DNA from: SKZT01 sp964478625
GTDB taxonomy: Bacteria; Desulfobacterota; Desulfobacteria; Desulfobacterales; SKZT01
DNA: 64,000 bases
Direction: 5' to 3'
Assembly: GCA_964478625.1 (NCBI GenBank)
Contig: CAYZJH010000012.1
Span: 10,396 to 74,395 of the forward strand
Part shown: one piece after another, positions 26,998-36,326 of the stretch
Numbering within the stretch: the first letter of the stretch is position 1
Layout: the number at the start of each line of letters is the position of its first letter
Position numbers and translations under genes: made by a program
The notes under the pieces: generated by a model
Seen by the model: only the letters and a program-made list of their open reading frames with translations
Told to the model about the DNA's origin: nothing
The model's database searches: none

Positions 26998-27213
26998 GTT
27001 ATTCGATTCCACCCGGACCAGATGGAGAGGGGACCGCATCAATATTCAGATATTGCATTAGTGATTGACACACAGACAGGGTATCTGGTAGATAGTGGAT
27101 AAAAATCATTATATTTTTTCTGATTGAGTAAAAAACAGTTTAACCCGCCGTTGCATTAAAAAAAAGCTGATTTTTCTGATAAAAATATTATCTGTGGAGG
27201 CTTATATTAAAAA

Positions 27214-27570
27214 ATGGCTGAGGAACGATCAATTCCTTCTTCATTTGAAGAAAAAAGAGCAGAACCACGTATGCAAAGTGATCAGTTCTATAGTGTCGAG
27301 GTGTATCTACCTGATTTGTGCAGCCGATATCAGTTTAAACTTCGGGATGTATCAACCTCGGGATTGGGAATTATTGTAAAAGATGATTCCCTTTCCCTGA
27401 ACCATTTTCAGATCGGAAATATAATGGAAATGTTGTATGCATCTCCTTCGCGCCCCGCAGCACCTGAACTGTTACAAACCCGAATAGAACACATCTCAAA
27501 GTGTGAATCAGGCCGCTTTAAGGGGCACCATATCGTAGGACTCTCTATTATTGAAAAAAATAACTCCTGA
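27214..27570 (+). CDS. PilZ-domain protein (c-di-GMP effector candidate)
   Basis: This 118-residue single-domain protein shows the PilZ pattern: a basic RAEPR box near residue 15 and DVSTSGLGI, which fits the DxSxxG motif, at ~50. Together these normally bind cyclic di-GMP. No other domain is fused, so it would act through protein partners. It converges with an HD-GYP gene (27597-28640), whose product should degrade c-di-GMP, which fits a shared signalling role even though they are on opposite strands. The ribosome site is weak: GGAGG lies 14 bases before the ATG. Confidence 0.8.
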   Translation: MAEERSIPSSFEEKRAEPRMQSDQFYSVEVYLPDLCSRYQFKLRDVSTSGLGIIVKDDSLSLNHFQIGNIMEMLYASPSRPAAPELLQTRIEHISKCESGRFKGHHIVGLSIIEKNNS

Positions 27571-27596
27571 ACGGAATGGCCGAAATGATGATCCTG

Positions 27597-28640
27597 TTAA
27601 GCCCTGTTGAAATCGCCGGAATTTTTTGCAGAAGAAAATCGCGGCTTTCGGAATTTTGATTTAAAGTCGAAACCGTTCTTGACAAAAAGATTCAAACAAA
27701 TTTTTACCACTTCCGGATCATAGAGTATGCCGCTTTTATTTTTCAGTTCTAATAGTGCCTTTTCAACTCCAATTTCCTTGCGATAAGGCCTAAATGAAGA
27801 CATGGATTCGACAACATCGGCCACGGCCAATATCCGGGCTTCCAGGATAACTTCATCTCCCTTGAGCCCTCTCGGATATCCCGAACCATCCAATCGCTCA
27901 TGGTGCTGGTAGATAGCTTCCGCTAAAGGCCATGGAAAATCAATGCCTTTGAGGATTTCATATGCAGTTTGGGGATGTTGCCGGATAATACCCAGTTCAT
28001 GGTCGGTCAGTTTTCCAGGTTTATTTAAAATGGCAGCGGGCACATGAATTTTACCCAAATCATGGATAGCAGCCGCCATTCGAAGTCCCTGGATCCGTTC
28101 CCAGTCAAGTCCAAGCTCTGTTCCGATTGCACGGCACAGTTTAGCGACACGGCGTTGGTGTCCTGCGGTGTATGGATCTCGTTTTTCGATGGTCAAAGAC
28201 ATGGCCTGGATAATACCTCCCATGGCTTTGCGCAATCGTTCGCGACTTTCAAAGAGTTCCTGCTCTGTTTTTTTTAAAATGCTGACATCGGTGACGGTTT
28301 CGACAATTCCGGCCGGTCTGCCCTGCTCATCGCGAATAACGCTGGCTTTAACAACACAGGAAATACCTTTGCCCACTTTACAGTGGTTTTCGCCATCATA
28401 TGAAATTTTTTCAACACCATTGGTGATTTGAACCAATGGACATTTTTCTTCATGACACAGATTTCCCGGGAAAAGATCATAACATTTTTTTCCGACCAAC
28501 TCATTTTCAGAAAGATCCGACATGGTTGAAAAGGCTTTGTTAACATAGATGATATTGAAATTTCGATCAATCACGATCAAACCATCTTTTAACGCTTCAA
28601 ATATCTGGTGGCAATCCAATTGAAATTCCATATCGATCAC
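27597..28640 (-). CDS. PAS-HD-GYP phosphodiesterase (c-di-GMP)
   Basis: The 347-residue protein has an N-terminal PAS domain (residues ~10-125, ending ETVTDVSILKKTE) that includes cysteines (GNLCHEEKCP) typical of this PAS subgroup. A helical linker and an HD-GYP domain follow. Key motifs are TAGHQRRVA, HDLGKI near 191 and HHERLDGSGYP near 245, all intact for metal binding and c-di-GMP hydrolysis. There is no membrane segment, so it should be a cytoplasmic sensor, perhaps redox-responsive through the PAS cysteines (inference). It converges with the PilZ gene. Confidence 0.9.
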   Translation of the reverse strand: MIDMEFQLDCHQIFEALKDGLIVIDRNFNIIYVNKAFSTMSDLSENELVGKKCYDLFPGNLCHEEKCPLVQITNGVEKISYDGENHCKVGKGISCVVKASVIRDEQGRPAGIVETVTDVSILKKTEQELFESRERLRKAMGGIIQAMSLTIEKRDPYTAGHQRRVAKLCRAIGTELGLDWERIQGLRMAAAIHDLGKIHVPAAILNKPGKLTDHELGIIRQHPQTAYEILKGIDFPWPLAEAIYQHHERLDGSGYPRGLKGDEVILEARILAVADVVESMSSFRPYRKEIGVEKALLELKNKSGILYDPEVVKICLNLFVKNGFDFKSKFRKPRFSSAKNSGDFNRA

Positions 28641-28882
28641 CGACTCCTTGTGTCAACTATCCGGCATTTGATAGACTTCAAATAAAACCCGATTTCCGTT
28701 TCATCACTCAAATATCGGCTTTTTGGGTTGTCGTGTCAATGAACAGACGTTAATTTTTAATGATATGAGTATTTGACCTGAGCGATTAAATTGATCACTA
28801 CATGTCATTCCGGTAAAACCCACTGGCCTCAGGCTAAAGGCTTTCAGATCCGGACATCACGGTCAGGGAAAAACCTCTTGCC

Positions 28883-29121
28883 TGTCATTCTGAGGGAGCA
28901 ACTCGCAACGGCTTGATGCCTGGAAAAAAAATAAATATTTTTAAATCAGTTGATTGAACCCACGGCGGCCGAAGAATCCCTTTTCCCGAGGCTGAGTCGA
29001 TCATAAGATCTGACCTGGAGTTGAACCGAGAGAGACTGTGCCATCGTGAAGAAATGAATCTCGTTGGCCATTGAGTGTGTGCCAAATAACCGTTTACGAT
29101 GTTGGCCTCCTAAGAATGACG
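28883..29121 (+). repeat. ~239-bp terminal-inverted-repeat element, copy C
   Basis: It starts TGTCATTCTGAGGGAGC and ends GGCCTCCTAAGAATGACG. It is co-linear with copy B and inverted relative to copy A. The centre holds the shared CGAAGAATC, GATC-x-GACCTGGA and CGTTGGCCATTGAG words. A GTCATTCCGG half-element lies just upstream at ~28804. Confidence 0.8.
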
Positions 29122-29507
29122 GTCCTTGTAAACTATCCTCAGCAGCTTTTCCATCGGGCTTGTTAACATTTCGGTTGATTACTCAACAATTTGTATTATT
29201 TCTAAGAAGTGACTGAACAACAAGTCCTTATTTGCTTCTTCCTGAAAAGGGATGGTCCAGGTTAGGGTTTAACATATAAAGGAGTTATCCTGAAAAATAA
29301 CGAAAAAAGAATCGCTCTGCAGTCCGGTGAGGGGGGACAGTTTCGATTTCGGTGGTTTTGGGGTAAGATGGAAAATAGAAGCTTTTGATACGGGCAAACG
29401 GTTTTCGGTGGTACATCATCCTTTGGGGCCACATGCGTCGGCAGCCCCGTTGCATTACCATTATAAGGAGGATGAGTAGACAACTGATAAACTCCTAAAG
29501 GATTCGT
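29122..29507. other. Intergenic region upstream of the VTT-domain gene
   Basis: No gene is recognisable. A GGGGC...GCCCC hairpin (about 29435-29463) sits in a GC-richer stretch ahead of the VTT gene. I compared it with cyclic-dinucleotide riboswitches and did not accept it. AAAGGA before ATG 29508 is the ribosome site. Confidence 0.35.
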
Positions 29508-30164
29508 ATGGTGAATCGAAAACAGTTAATCATTTTATTTCTCATTGTGACAGGGTTTCTTTTTCATTACACCCAAATTGCTGATTGGCGCCAGGTTCTT
29601 GAATTGGTACAAAGGTTTTCCGACCATTGGTGGGCATGGACACTGATTTTAGGGACAAAGATCCTCCTTTACGCTATTGCCATGCCCGGATCTTCACTGA
29701 TCTGGATTGCCGCAATCCTGTATAATCCTGTACAGGCAACCCTTCTCATCATCTGTGGAGGAACTCTCGGCGGTTTTGTGGGATACTTTTTGTCGAAAAA
29801 AATCAGCAGCAAAGACCAATCTGAAAAAAAAGAATCCATCTTTTTTGGTTTTTTGCAGAACAACAGTAATTTTACAGCACTCTGCGCGGCACGGATGATT
29901 CCCGGTTTTCCCCATTCGGTGATCAATTACGGAGCAGGAATCCTCGATATCCCGTGGCTCAGGTTTGTCTTGGCGACTCTGGTGGGCTTTGCGGTCAAAG
30001 GATTTGTTTACTCATCAGCCATACATGAAGTTATTGAAATATCCGATATTTCCGAATTGGAGAAACTGGAAAAAGTATGGCCGCTATTGTTGATTGCCGG
30101 GTTGATGATCATCGGTCATGTTCTGAAAAAACTTTACATCGCCAAAAAACAATCCGAGGATTAA
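29508..30164 (+). CDS. VTT/TVP38-TMEM64-type inner-membrane protein
   Basis: This 218-residue polytopic membrane protein has about five to six hydrophobic segments: residues ~7-24, 45-62, 72-93, two in 140-170, and 190-205. The VTT-domain signature AARMIPGFPHSVINYGAGIL at ~125-145 is intact. VTT/DedA-type proteins have been linked to lipid scrambling and undecaprenyl-phosphate recycling, so a lipid-flipping role is likely but unproven here. The ribosome site AAAGGA is good. Confidence 0.85.
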   Translation: MVNRKQLIILFLIVTGFLFHYTQIADWRQVLELVQRFSDHWWAWTLILGTKILLYAIAMPGSSLIWIAAILYNPVQATLLIICGGTLGGFVGYFLSKKISSKDQSEKKESIFFGFLQNNSNFTALCAARMIPGFPHSVINYGAGILDIPWLRFVLATLVGFAVKGFVYSSAIHEVIEISDISELEKLEKVWPLLLIAGLMIIGHVLKKLYIAKKQSED

Positions 30165-30169
30165 CCATC

Positions 30170-30355
30170 CTATTCTGCGGCGATTTCCGGAAATCCCGGG
30201 CCGAATTTAAACTTGCATCCGCATGCAGAGCACTCGGCATTTTTTTCCGTTTCTTCTTCACAAAGTTCAATATGGGTACTAAAACAATCAGGGCATTTCA
30301 AATTGGCAAATATTTCTTTTAGCTTGCACAATTGTTTGCAGGTCAGAACAGCCAT
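30170..30355 (-). CDS. Small zinc-ribbon-like protein, 61 residues
   Basis: Two CxxC knuckles (CPDC near residue 21 and CSACGC near 43) with spacing suited to one zinc ribbon, followed by an acidic tail. A strong AAAGGAG site precedes the ATG at 30355. It could be a nucleic-acid-binding or scaffold protein. It converges with the VTT gene with only 5 bases between stops. Confidence 0.65.
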   Translation of the reverse strand: MAVLTCKQLCKLKEIFANLKCPDCFSTHIELCEEETEKNAECSACGCKFKFGPGFPEIAAE

Positions 30356-30470
30356 GAATTTACTCCTTTCACATTTTTGATAAACAATCTATAGTCTATT
30401 GTTAATAATTCGTCGTCTGATAAAAAAGTCAAGGGAATTAACAACTACCCATTAGAACCGGGGAGAAGGA

Positions 30471-30896
30471 ATGAAAATGAGACCCTTGGTGGGAGTCGCC
30501 GTAATCATCTTAAAAGACCATAAGGTATTGCTCGGGAAAAGAAAAACATCCCACGGTGATGGAACCTGGGCTTTGCCCGGTGGGCATCTGGAATTTAATG
30601 AAACCATCGAAGACTGTGCGATACGCGAGGTTTTTGAAGAAACAGGCCTTTTTATCAAAAATATCCGATACGGCACTTTCACCAATGATATCTTCAGCAA
30701 AGATCAGAAACATTATGTGACTCTTTTTGTCATATCCGAATACGACCATGGAATTCCAAAACTGAAAGAACCTGACAAGTGCCATGAATGGGGCTGGTTT
30801 TCCTGGAACAGTTTACCTGAACCCCGATTTTTACCCCTGGAAAATTTATTGGATCAGGGCTTTGACCCCGAATCATTCATTTCAGACCGAATTTAG
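30471..30896 (+). CDS. NUDIX hydrolase
   Basis: The 141-residue protein has a complete Nudix box, GGHLEFNETIEDCAIREVFEETG (written here in outline: G-x5-E-x7-REVFEE-x-G), at residues ~38-60. The N-terminus (VGVAVIILKDHKVLLGKRK) and the WALPGGH entry resemble the MutT/NUDT15 group, which clean up oxidised or modified nucleoside triphosphates. Specificity cannot be read. GGGGAGAAGGA precedes the ATG. Its 3' end overlaps the convergent kinase gene by 15 bases. Confidence 0.88.
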   Translation: MKMRPLVGVAVIILKDHKVLLGKRKTSHGDGTWALPGGHLEFNETIEDCAIREVFEETGLFIKNIRYGTFTNDIFSKDQKHYVTLFVISEYDHGIPKLKEPDKCHEWGWFSWNSLPEPRFLPLENLLDQGFDPESFISDRI

Positions 30897-32987
30897 AAAT
30901 TTATAATTTCTATTGTTACTTAGAGCATCCTTTACCGCAACGGCCATTTTTTGCATATCAATTGGTTTGATCAGAAAACGCCTGATTCCCATTTCCAACG
31001 CCCTGTTTTCATCAATCAATTCGCTGTAACCTGTACAAAGAATGGTAGGAAGTCCGGGATTAATCTTTAATATTTTTTGAATGAGTTTATCACCTGTCAT
31101 TTTAGGCATGGCCATGTCCGCAATAACCAGGTCAAATTTTTCCGGAGCCCTGGCAAACAGTTCGATTGCCTCCAGAGGTCGGGCGCAGATTTCGACCTGA
31201 TAGCCTAAAGAGGTCAGTATTTTTTTTTCCATTTTTAAAATGAGTTCGTCATCATCGACGATCAGGATCGATTCATTGCCGGTAGGGTAGGAGAGTTCAA
31301 TGTCGGCTTGGATTTTTTCCGGCATTTCAGTTGCGGGGAAAAAAATGTCGAATGTCGTTCCCTGATCGAGGATGCTGTTGACCCTGATAACTCCCCCATG
31401 ATTTTTTACAATGCCGTGAACCACAGCAAGTCCCATACCTGAACCTTTTCCGATGTCTTTCGTTGTAAAATAGGGCTCAAAAATACGTTCAAGATGACCT
31501 GGTGCAATCCCGTCACCATTATCACCAACGGATAATCTTAAGTATTTACCCTCCTTCAGATCCGGGTATTGGTCTTGGTTTTCGGCAACAATTTCTATAT
31601 TTTCCAGAGTGATATCCAGGTAACCGCCGTTTTTCTCCATGGCATGAACTGCATTTGTACATAAATTGATCATGATTTGGTGAATCTGAGTAGGCTCAGC
31701 CAAAATGGCATATGCAGTTCTCGAAATTTTTTGCCTGAACTCGATGTTCGCCGAAACAGAAGACCGAAGAAGCCTCAAAGATTCCGTAATTACAGGTACA
31801 ATATTAACCGGATAACGGTTTTCCTCCGATTTTCTGCTGAAACTGAGAAGCTGTTTTACAACATCCTTTGCTCTATGGCTTGCGATCCGAATCTCTTCCA
31901 GAAAAGCATATAACGGTTTTGATTTGGGCATTCCGTACAAAGCCAATTCACAATTTCCAAGAATTATGCTCAGAATATTGTTAAAATCATGGGCAATTCC
32001 ACTGGCAAGAGTGCCGATAGCTTCCATTTTATGGGAATGGCGAACCTGTGATTCCAACCTTTTTTGCTCTGAAATGTCACGGAGAATCACCAGCAATCCG
32101 GAAAGGTTTCCTTCATGATCACTATAGGTTGAGGCACTGATACTGACATCGACCAACCGGCCGTCCTTTTTGTAGCGTTTGGTCTCAAAGCCATGGCAGG
32201 AAATTCCTTGCCGGACAGCATTATGAATATGGAAAACAGTCTTGTCCACCTCGGATTCGGGAACATAGTCAATACGCTTTCCTTTCAGTTCCTCCAGAGT
32301 CCATCCGAACAACTTGGTAAAAGCGGAACTGACAAACTGCGTTCGACCTTCTAAATCATAAAGAACAATGGAATCAGCTGAAGAATTGATTAAAGAACAA
32401 TACACAGCTTCGGCTTTTTTGGATTCTTTATACAGACGGCGATATTTTTCCTCACTGTGCCTGAGTGCCTTTGTTCGCTCGAAAACCAATTTTTCAAGCT
32501 CATTGCGATGTCTTTTCAATTCCGTTTCCATCAGCTTGCGCTCGGTGATATCAAATATGACGACAAGGCAACCGGTCAGCCGGCCCTCCTTGTTTTTGAT
32601 CGGGGTGGCGATATGATCGATATAGAATGTATTTCCCAGGGAATCCGTGTGGTGATGTTCCGACCGACCACTTTCATGACCTTTGTAAACCATTTTAGCG
32701 GGACATTTACGGCATATCTTATCCCTTTTGGCCGCTGCATAATAGCAATATTGTCCGATGACATCCTCGCCGTAAATCTTTTTTGCTTTCTTATTGCATG
32801 CCACGACCCGATAATTCAAATCAAGTTCCCACACGGCAATATCCATCCCATCAACAAAATCCGGAAACATGAAATCCGATCCATCATGCCGCAATATTGC
32901 AGGAAACCTTTTATCAGACCCTGATGAACCTGAATCGGCTGACACCATTTTCTCCAAAGGTTTTTCGTATTCTGTTTTTAAATCCAT
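30882..32987 (-). CDS. PAS-containing hybrid sensor histidine kinase/response regulator
   Basis: This protein of about 700 residues contains, in order, two PAS domains (~45-150 with ICRKCPAKM cysteines, and ~195-310), a HisKA domain (GIAHDFNNILS, phospho-His near 332), a HATPase (LCTNAVHAM, DNGDGIAPGH, GKGSGMGLAVVHG) and a C-terminal receiver (ILIVDDDE, DLVIADMAMPKMTG with Asp near 624, LIKPI). No membrane segment is present, so it is a soluble sensor, possibly redox- or ligand-sensing through PAS. I prefer ATG 32987, 9 bases after GGGGGA, to ATG 32996. No cognate regulator lies next to it; the receiver-DUF4388 gene at 35091 is 2 kb away on the other strand. Confidence 0.92.
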   Translation of the reverse strand: MDLKTEYEKPLEKMVSADSGSSGSDKRFPAILRHDGSDFMFPDFVDGMDIAVWELDLNYRVVACNKKAKKIYGEDVIGQYCYYAAAKRDKICRKCPAKMVYKGHESGRSEHHHTDSLGNTFYIDHIATPIKNKEGRLTGCLVVIFDITERKLMETELKRHRNELEKLVFERTKALRHSEEKYRRLYKESKKAEAVYCSLINSSADSIVLYDLEGRTQFVSSAFTKLFGWTLEELKGKRIDYVPESEVDKTVFHIHNAVRQGISCHGFETKRYKKDGRLVDVSISASTYSDHEGNLSGLLVILRDISEQKRLESQVRHSHKMEAIGTLASGIAHDFNNILSIILGNCELALYGMPKSKPLYAFLEEIRIASHRAKDVVKQLLSFSRKSEENRYPVNIVPVITESLRLLRSSVSANIEFRQKISRTAYAILAEPTQIHQIMINLCTNAVHAMEKNGGYLDITLENIEIVAENQDQYPDLKEGKYLRLSVGDNGDGIAPGHLERIFEPYFTTKDIGKGSGMGLAVVHGIVKNHGGVIRVNSILDQGTTFDIFFPATEMPEKIQADIELSYPTGNESILIVDDDELILKMEKKILTSLGYQVEICARPLEAIELFARAPEKFDLVIADMAMPKMTGDKLIQKILKINPGLPTILCTGYSELIDENRALEMGIRRFLIKPIDMQKMAVAVKDALSNNRNYKFLNSV

Positions 32988-33380
32988 GACACACATTCCC
33001 CCATTTTGGATTAATGTTGGACAGGGAAATCACGGAATTGAAATATGGAATTGTATATATGAAAAGTTTACTTTTTATCATTTCTCATTTAGGAAATTAA
33101 ATCAAGAAAAATTCAGAAGTTAATTTAACAATGTTAGAATTTTATTGTCATTTTTTAAAAAAACACCTCATTCCGACAGAATGCGATATCAATTCAAAAA
33201 GGGTATTTAGTGTCTGAAATGAAAACTTATGTTTTTTAAACCATCCATTTTATGGTAAAAAATGGGGGTAGATCCATAAAAAGATACAAAACCCTTGAAA
33301 TATCTTCTATTCTTTCTATTATAAAGTGTTTGAATAAAGAAAGAATATCTATAAATCAATTTTAGAAAGGTTTCCGACTA
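32988..33380. other. Divergent intergenic region upstream of glnS
   Basis: An AT-rich 393-base gap between the kinase and glnS promoters with no gene. It contains an inverted repeat, TATTCTTTC at 33308-33316 and GAAAGAATA at 33339-33347, 34 bases before glnS. This could be an operator or an mRNA hairpin. No T-box motif is recognisable. Confidence 0.45.
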
Positions 33381-35072
33381 ATGCCGAATAATGAGCCCTC
33401 GTATGATTTTATCCGGGAAATCGTTGCCAATGATCTTAACACTGGAAAACATAACTTTATCAGAACGCGGTTTCCTCCCGAACCCAACGGATATCTTCAT
33501 ATCGGCCACGCCAAGTCCATCTGCTTGAATTTTGGTATTGCTTCTCAATTCAACGGGCTGTGTAATTTACGTTTCGATGACACCAATCCTAGTAAGGAAG
33601 AAGTCGAATATGTGGAATCCATCAAGGAGGATGTTCGATGGCTTGGATTTACTTGGGATGACCGCGAATATTATGCATCCGACTACTTTGACCAGTTGTA
33701 TGAATTTGCCGTAAAACTGATCCGGAAAGGAAAAGCCTATGTATGCAGTCTGAGTCCGGAGCAAATTCGTGAATATCGTGGAACACTCACAGAACCGGGA
33801 CAAGACAGCCCTTACCGAAACCGCTCGGTGGAAGAAAATCTGGACCTGTTCCAACGGATGAGAGCCGGAGAATTCAAAGATGGCGAACATGTTCTCAGGG
33901 CCAAAATCGATATGGCATCATCCAATATCAACCTGAGAGACCCCACCATTTATCGGATCAAACATGTCGCCCATCATCGCACCGGCAACAAATGGTGTAT
34001 CTATCCCATGTATGATTTTACCCATTGCCTTTCTGATGCAATCGAAGGGATCACGCATTCCATTTGTACGTTGGAATTCGAAAACAACCGTCCTCTTTAT
34101 GATTGGGTACTGGATACCCTTGAAACCGAATGCCATCCGCAGCAAATTGAATTTGCGAGGCTTAATTTGAATTATACGGTTCTTAGCAAACGGCGGTTAA
34201 TACAACTTGTGGAAGAAGGCCATGTTACGGGGTGGGATGATCCCCGGATGCCTACCATTTCGGGTATTCGACGCCGCGGATATACTCCGGAATCCATACG
34301 CAACTTCTGCGACAGGATCGGGGTCGCTAAACGCGACAGTATTGTGGATATGGAACTTCTGGAATTTGCCGTCAGAGAAGATCTAAATCAAAAGGCCAAC
34401 CGGTTCATGGCGGTACTGGATCCATTGAAAGTGGTCATTGTCAATTATCCCCAAGACCAGGTGGAAGAACTGGAAGCCATCAATAATCCAGAAGATGAAA
34501 GCATGGGGAAACGAATGGTTCCTTTTTCCAGGGAACTTTTTATTGAGCGGGAAGATTTTCGTGAGAATCCACCAAATAAATTTTTCAGGCTGTGTCCGGG
34601 GGGTGAAGTTCGTCTTCGGTACGCTTACTATATTACTTGCCGGGAAGTCATCAAAGATAAAGATTCCGGAGAAATTACCGAACTCAGATGCACCTACGAT
34701 CCGGAAACCCGGGGAGGCTGGTCCAAAGACAAACGAAAAGTCAAAGGCACCATCCATTGGGTATCTGCAGCCCATTCAGTGCCTGCGCAGGTCCGGCTTT
34801 ATGACCGTTTGTTTACCGTACCCAATCCCATGGATCAAAAGGACGGCAAAGATTTTAAGGATTATTTAAATCCGAATTCTCTTCAGGTCTTGACCCATAG
34901 CCGGGTAGAACCCGCCTTGTCGGAGCTTACTCCCGGAACTATCTGCCAGTTTGAACGTCAGGGATATTTTTGCGTCGATATGAAAGACTCCCGAAAGGAT
35001 CTACCGGTATTCAACCGGACCGTCACGCTGCGGGACACCTGGGCCAAGATTGAAAAAAAAGTAAATCAATAG
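33381..35072 (+). CDS. glnS: Glutaminyl-tRNA synthetase
   Basis: The 563-residue class I synthetase has RFPPEPNGYLHIGHAKS (HIGH motif near residue 40), the GlnRS-type RFDDTNP block, and the KMSKS-equivalent VLSKRRL near 267. The C-terminal beta-barrel anticodon-binding part is intact through QFERQGYFCVD. It charges tRNA-Gln directly, so this organism need not make Gln-tRNA by amidation. That bears on the Gat genes at 46859-49491. The start ATG 33381 has AGAAAGG upstream. A receiver-domain gene follows by 18 bases. Confidence 0.96.
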   Translation: MPNNEPSYDFIREIVANDLNTGKHNFIRTRFPPEPNGYLHIGHAKSICLNFGIASQFNGLCNLRFDDTNPSKEEVEYVESIKEDVRWLGFTWDDREYYASDYFDQLYEFAVKLIRKGKAYVCSLSPEQIREYRGTLTEPGQDSPYRNRSVEENLDLFQRMRAGEFKDGEHVLRAKIDMASSNINLRDPTIYRIKHVAHHRTGNKWCIYPMYDFTHCLSDAIEGITHSICTLEFENNRPLYDWVLDTLETECHPQQIEFARLNLNYTVLSKRRLIQLVEEGHVTGWDDPRMPTISGIRRRGYTPESIRNFCDRIGVAKRDSIVDMELLEFAVREDLNQKANRFMAVLDPLKVVIVNYPQDQVEELEAINNPEDESMGKRMVPFSRELFIEREDFRENPPNKFFRLCPGGEVRLRYAYYITCREVIKDKDSGEITELRCTYDPETRGGWSKDKRKVKGTIHWVSAAHSVPAQVRLYDRLFTVPNPMDQKDGKDFKDYLNPNSLQVLTHSRVEPALSELTPGTICQFERQGYFCVDMKDSRKDLPVFNRTVTLRDTWAKIEKKVNQ

Positions 35073-35090
35073 AGTTTCTATAGGTATTTT

Positions 35091-36296
35091 ATGGACAAAG
35101 TCCTTGTTGTCGACAAAGATCCTGCTTTTCTTGTCAGTCTGAAAAAAACATTTTCCAGCCTTCATCAGTTTGACATGACCTGCGCTCTGGATGGTAAAGA
35201 AGCCTTGAAAATTCTTTCCTCCGAGCGGGTTTCAGTCTTTGTTACAGATATCAATGCCGAAAAAGTGGACGGTATTGAACTTCTGGCATATATTTCCCAA
35301 AATCATCAGGGGATGCCTTGTATTGTCATGTCGTCTTACGGAAAACCCTGGTTTTATAAGCCCTTGCAACAAAAAGAAATCCTTTATCATGTGGAAAAAC
35401 CGGTGAGCATTGTAAGCCTTGTTTCAGCCATATTGGTCGGTTTGTCGCTAAAAGATGAAGAAGGCTTCAGTCGAGGCATGTCTTTAAACACCTTTTTACC
35501 GCTAATCGAAATTGAACGAAAAACGTGCCGTCTTGAAGTCAGGGCACAGGCCAAAAAAGGGTTTCTTTATTTTGACGAAGGTGCCTTGATTGATGCTCAC
35601 TATAAAAACTTCAGCTCGGAGGCAGCCGCTTCTGAAATGATGAAGTGGGAAAATTGTTCACTCTATTTAGGAGAGCTTCCGAGAAGACGCTACCAAAAAC
35701 GAGTCAATGTTCCTCTGATGGAAATGGCCGGAGCCACCTGGAAAAAAGAGGTTTTGAAGGACGGGAGCATAAACCGGCAAGACTCGGAATCCAACCCGGA
35801 TTTGGGTGAAGACATGGCCACCGCGGCAACCAGAATACGGTTCGGAATCCCCGTTTTGGTCAAACCGAATCAGTATGAAAATATCGGTATTGCTGAGCAG
35901 GTTGGTATCAAGATATTGAATTCTCAGGTTGAAAAGTTTAAATCGATTCGGGGCTATGTCGCCATCGGCATTTTGGATCAGAATTTTAGCTTGATTGCCA
36001 GTGATTATGCCGATAATGAAGTCATCATTTCGGACCTCGCCAGGGCTTTCAAGCCTGTTTTAAGCCAATGTTCCGAGATCACCATAAAATATGGTTTTTC
36101 AGAATGCAGACTGACTTCTTACCATACAAAAAATGTCGTTATTCAAATTCTTTATTCTTCACAACCGAATCTTCCCTCTTTTTACCTGATCGGAATCACA
36201 AAGAGCGGCGGAAACTGGTTTTTTATGAAATTTGAGCTGGAGAACCTGGAAAACCAGTTAATCGAAGCAATGAAAAAACCGATTAATATCAAATAA
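35091..36296 (+). CDS. Receiver-DUF4388 regulator with roadblock-like C-terminal domain
   Basis: The 401-residue protein starts with a receiver domain (VLVVDKDPAF, phospho-acceptor Asp in VTDIN near residue 53, VEKPVS at the Lys position). Residues ~125-215 fit DUF4388 (FLPLIEIERKTCRL...GFLYFDEGALIDA), a domain common in PatA-like regulators of deltaproteobacteria. The last ~130 residues (GYVAIGILDQNFSLIAS...) resemble a roadblock/LC7 fold that often partners small GTPases. No DNA-binding domain is seen, so it should act by protein contact. It is close to glnS (18 bases) but probably unrelated to charging. Confidence 0.8.
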   Translation: MDKVLVVDKDPAFLVSLKKTFSSLHQFDMTCALDGKEALKILSSERVSVFVTDINAEKVDGIELLAYISQNHQGMPCIVMSSYGKPWFYKPLQQKEILYHVEKPVSIVSLVSAILVGLSLKDEEGFSRGMSLNTFLPLIEIERKTCRLEVRAQAKKGFLYFDEGALIDAHYKNFSSEAAASEMMKWENCSLYLGELPRRRYQKRVNVPLMEMAGATWKKEVLKDGSINRQDSESNPDLGEDMATAATRIRFGIPVLVKPNQYENIGIAEQVGIKILNSQVEKFKSIRGYVAIGILDQNFSLIASDYADNEVIISDLARAFKPVLSQCSEITIKYGFSECRLTSYHTKNVVIQILYSSQPNLPSFYLIGITKSGGNWFFMKFELENLENQLIEAMKKPINIK

Positions 36297-36326
36297 TATC
36301 AAACCGCGAAGGAGTTTTGATTCTCA

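Noticed and set aside
29275..29385. Possible leader peptide after AAAGGAG at 29279
   Set aside because: The only in-frame start at proper spacing is CTG, and the frame is 32 codons with no regulatory logic visible.
29380..29485. Possible cyclic-dinucleotide (GEMM-type) riboswitch upstream of the VTT gene, from GGGCAAAC and a later GTTGC
   Set aside because: The central conserved block and the second tetraloop/receptor features do not fit; only short words match. A covariance-model search would decide.
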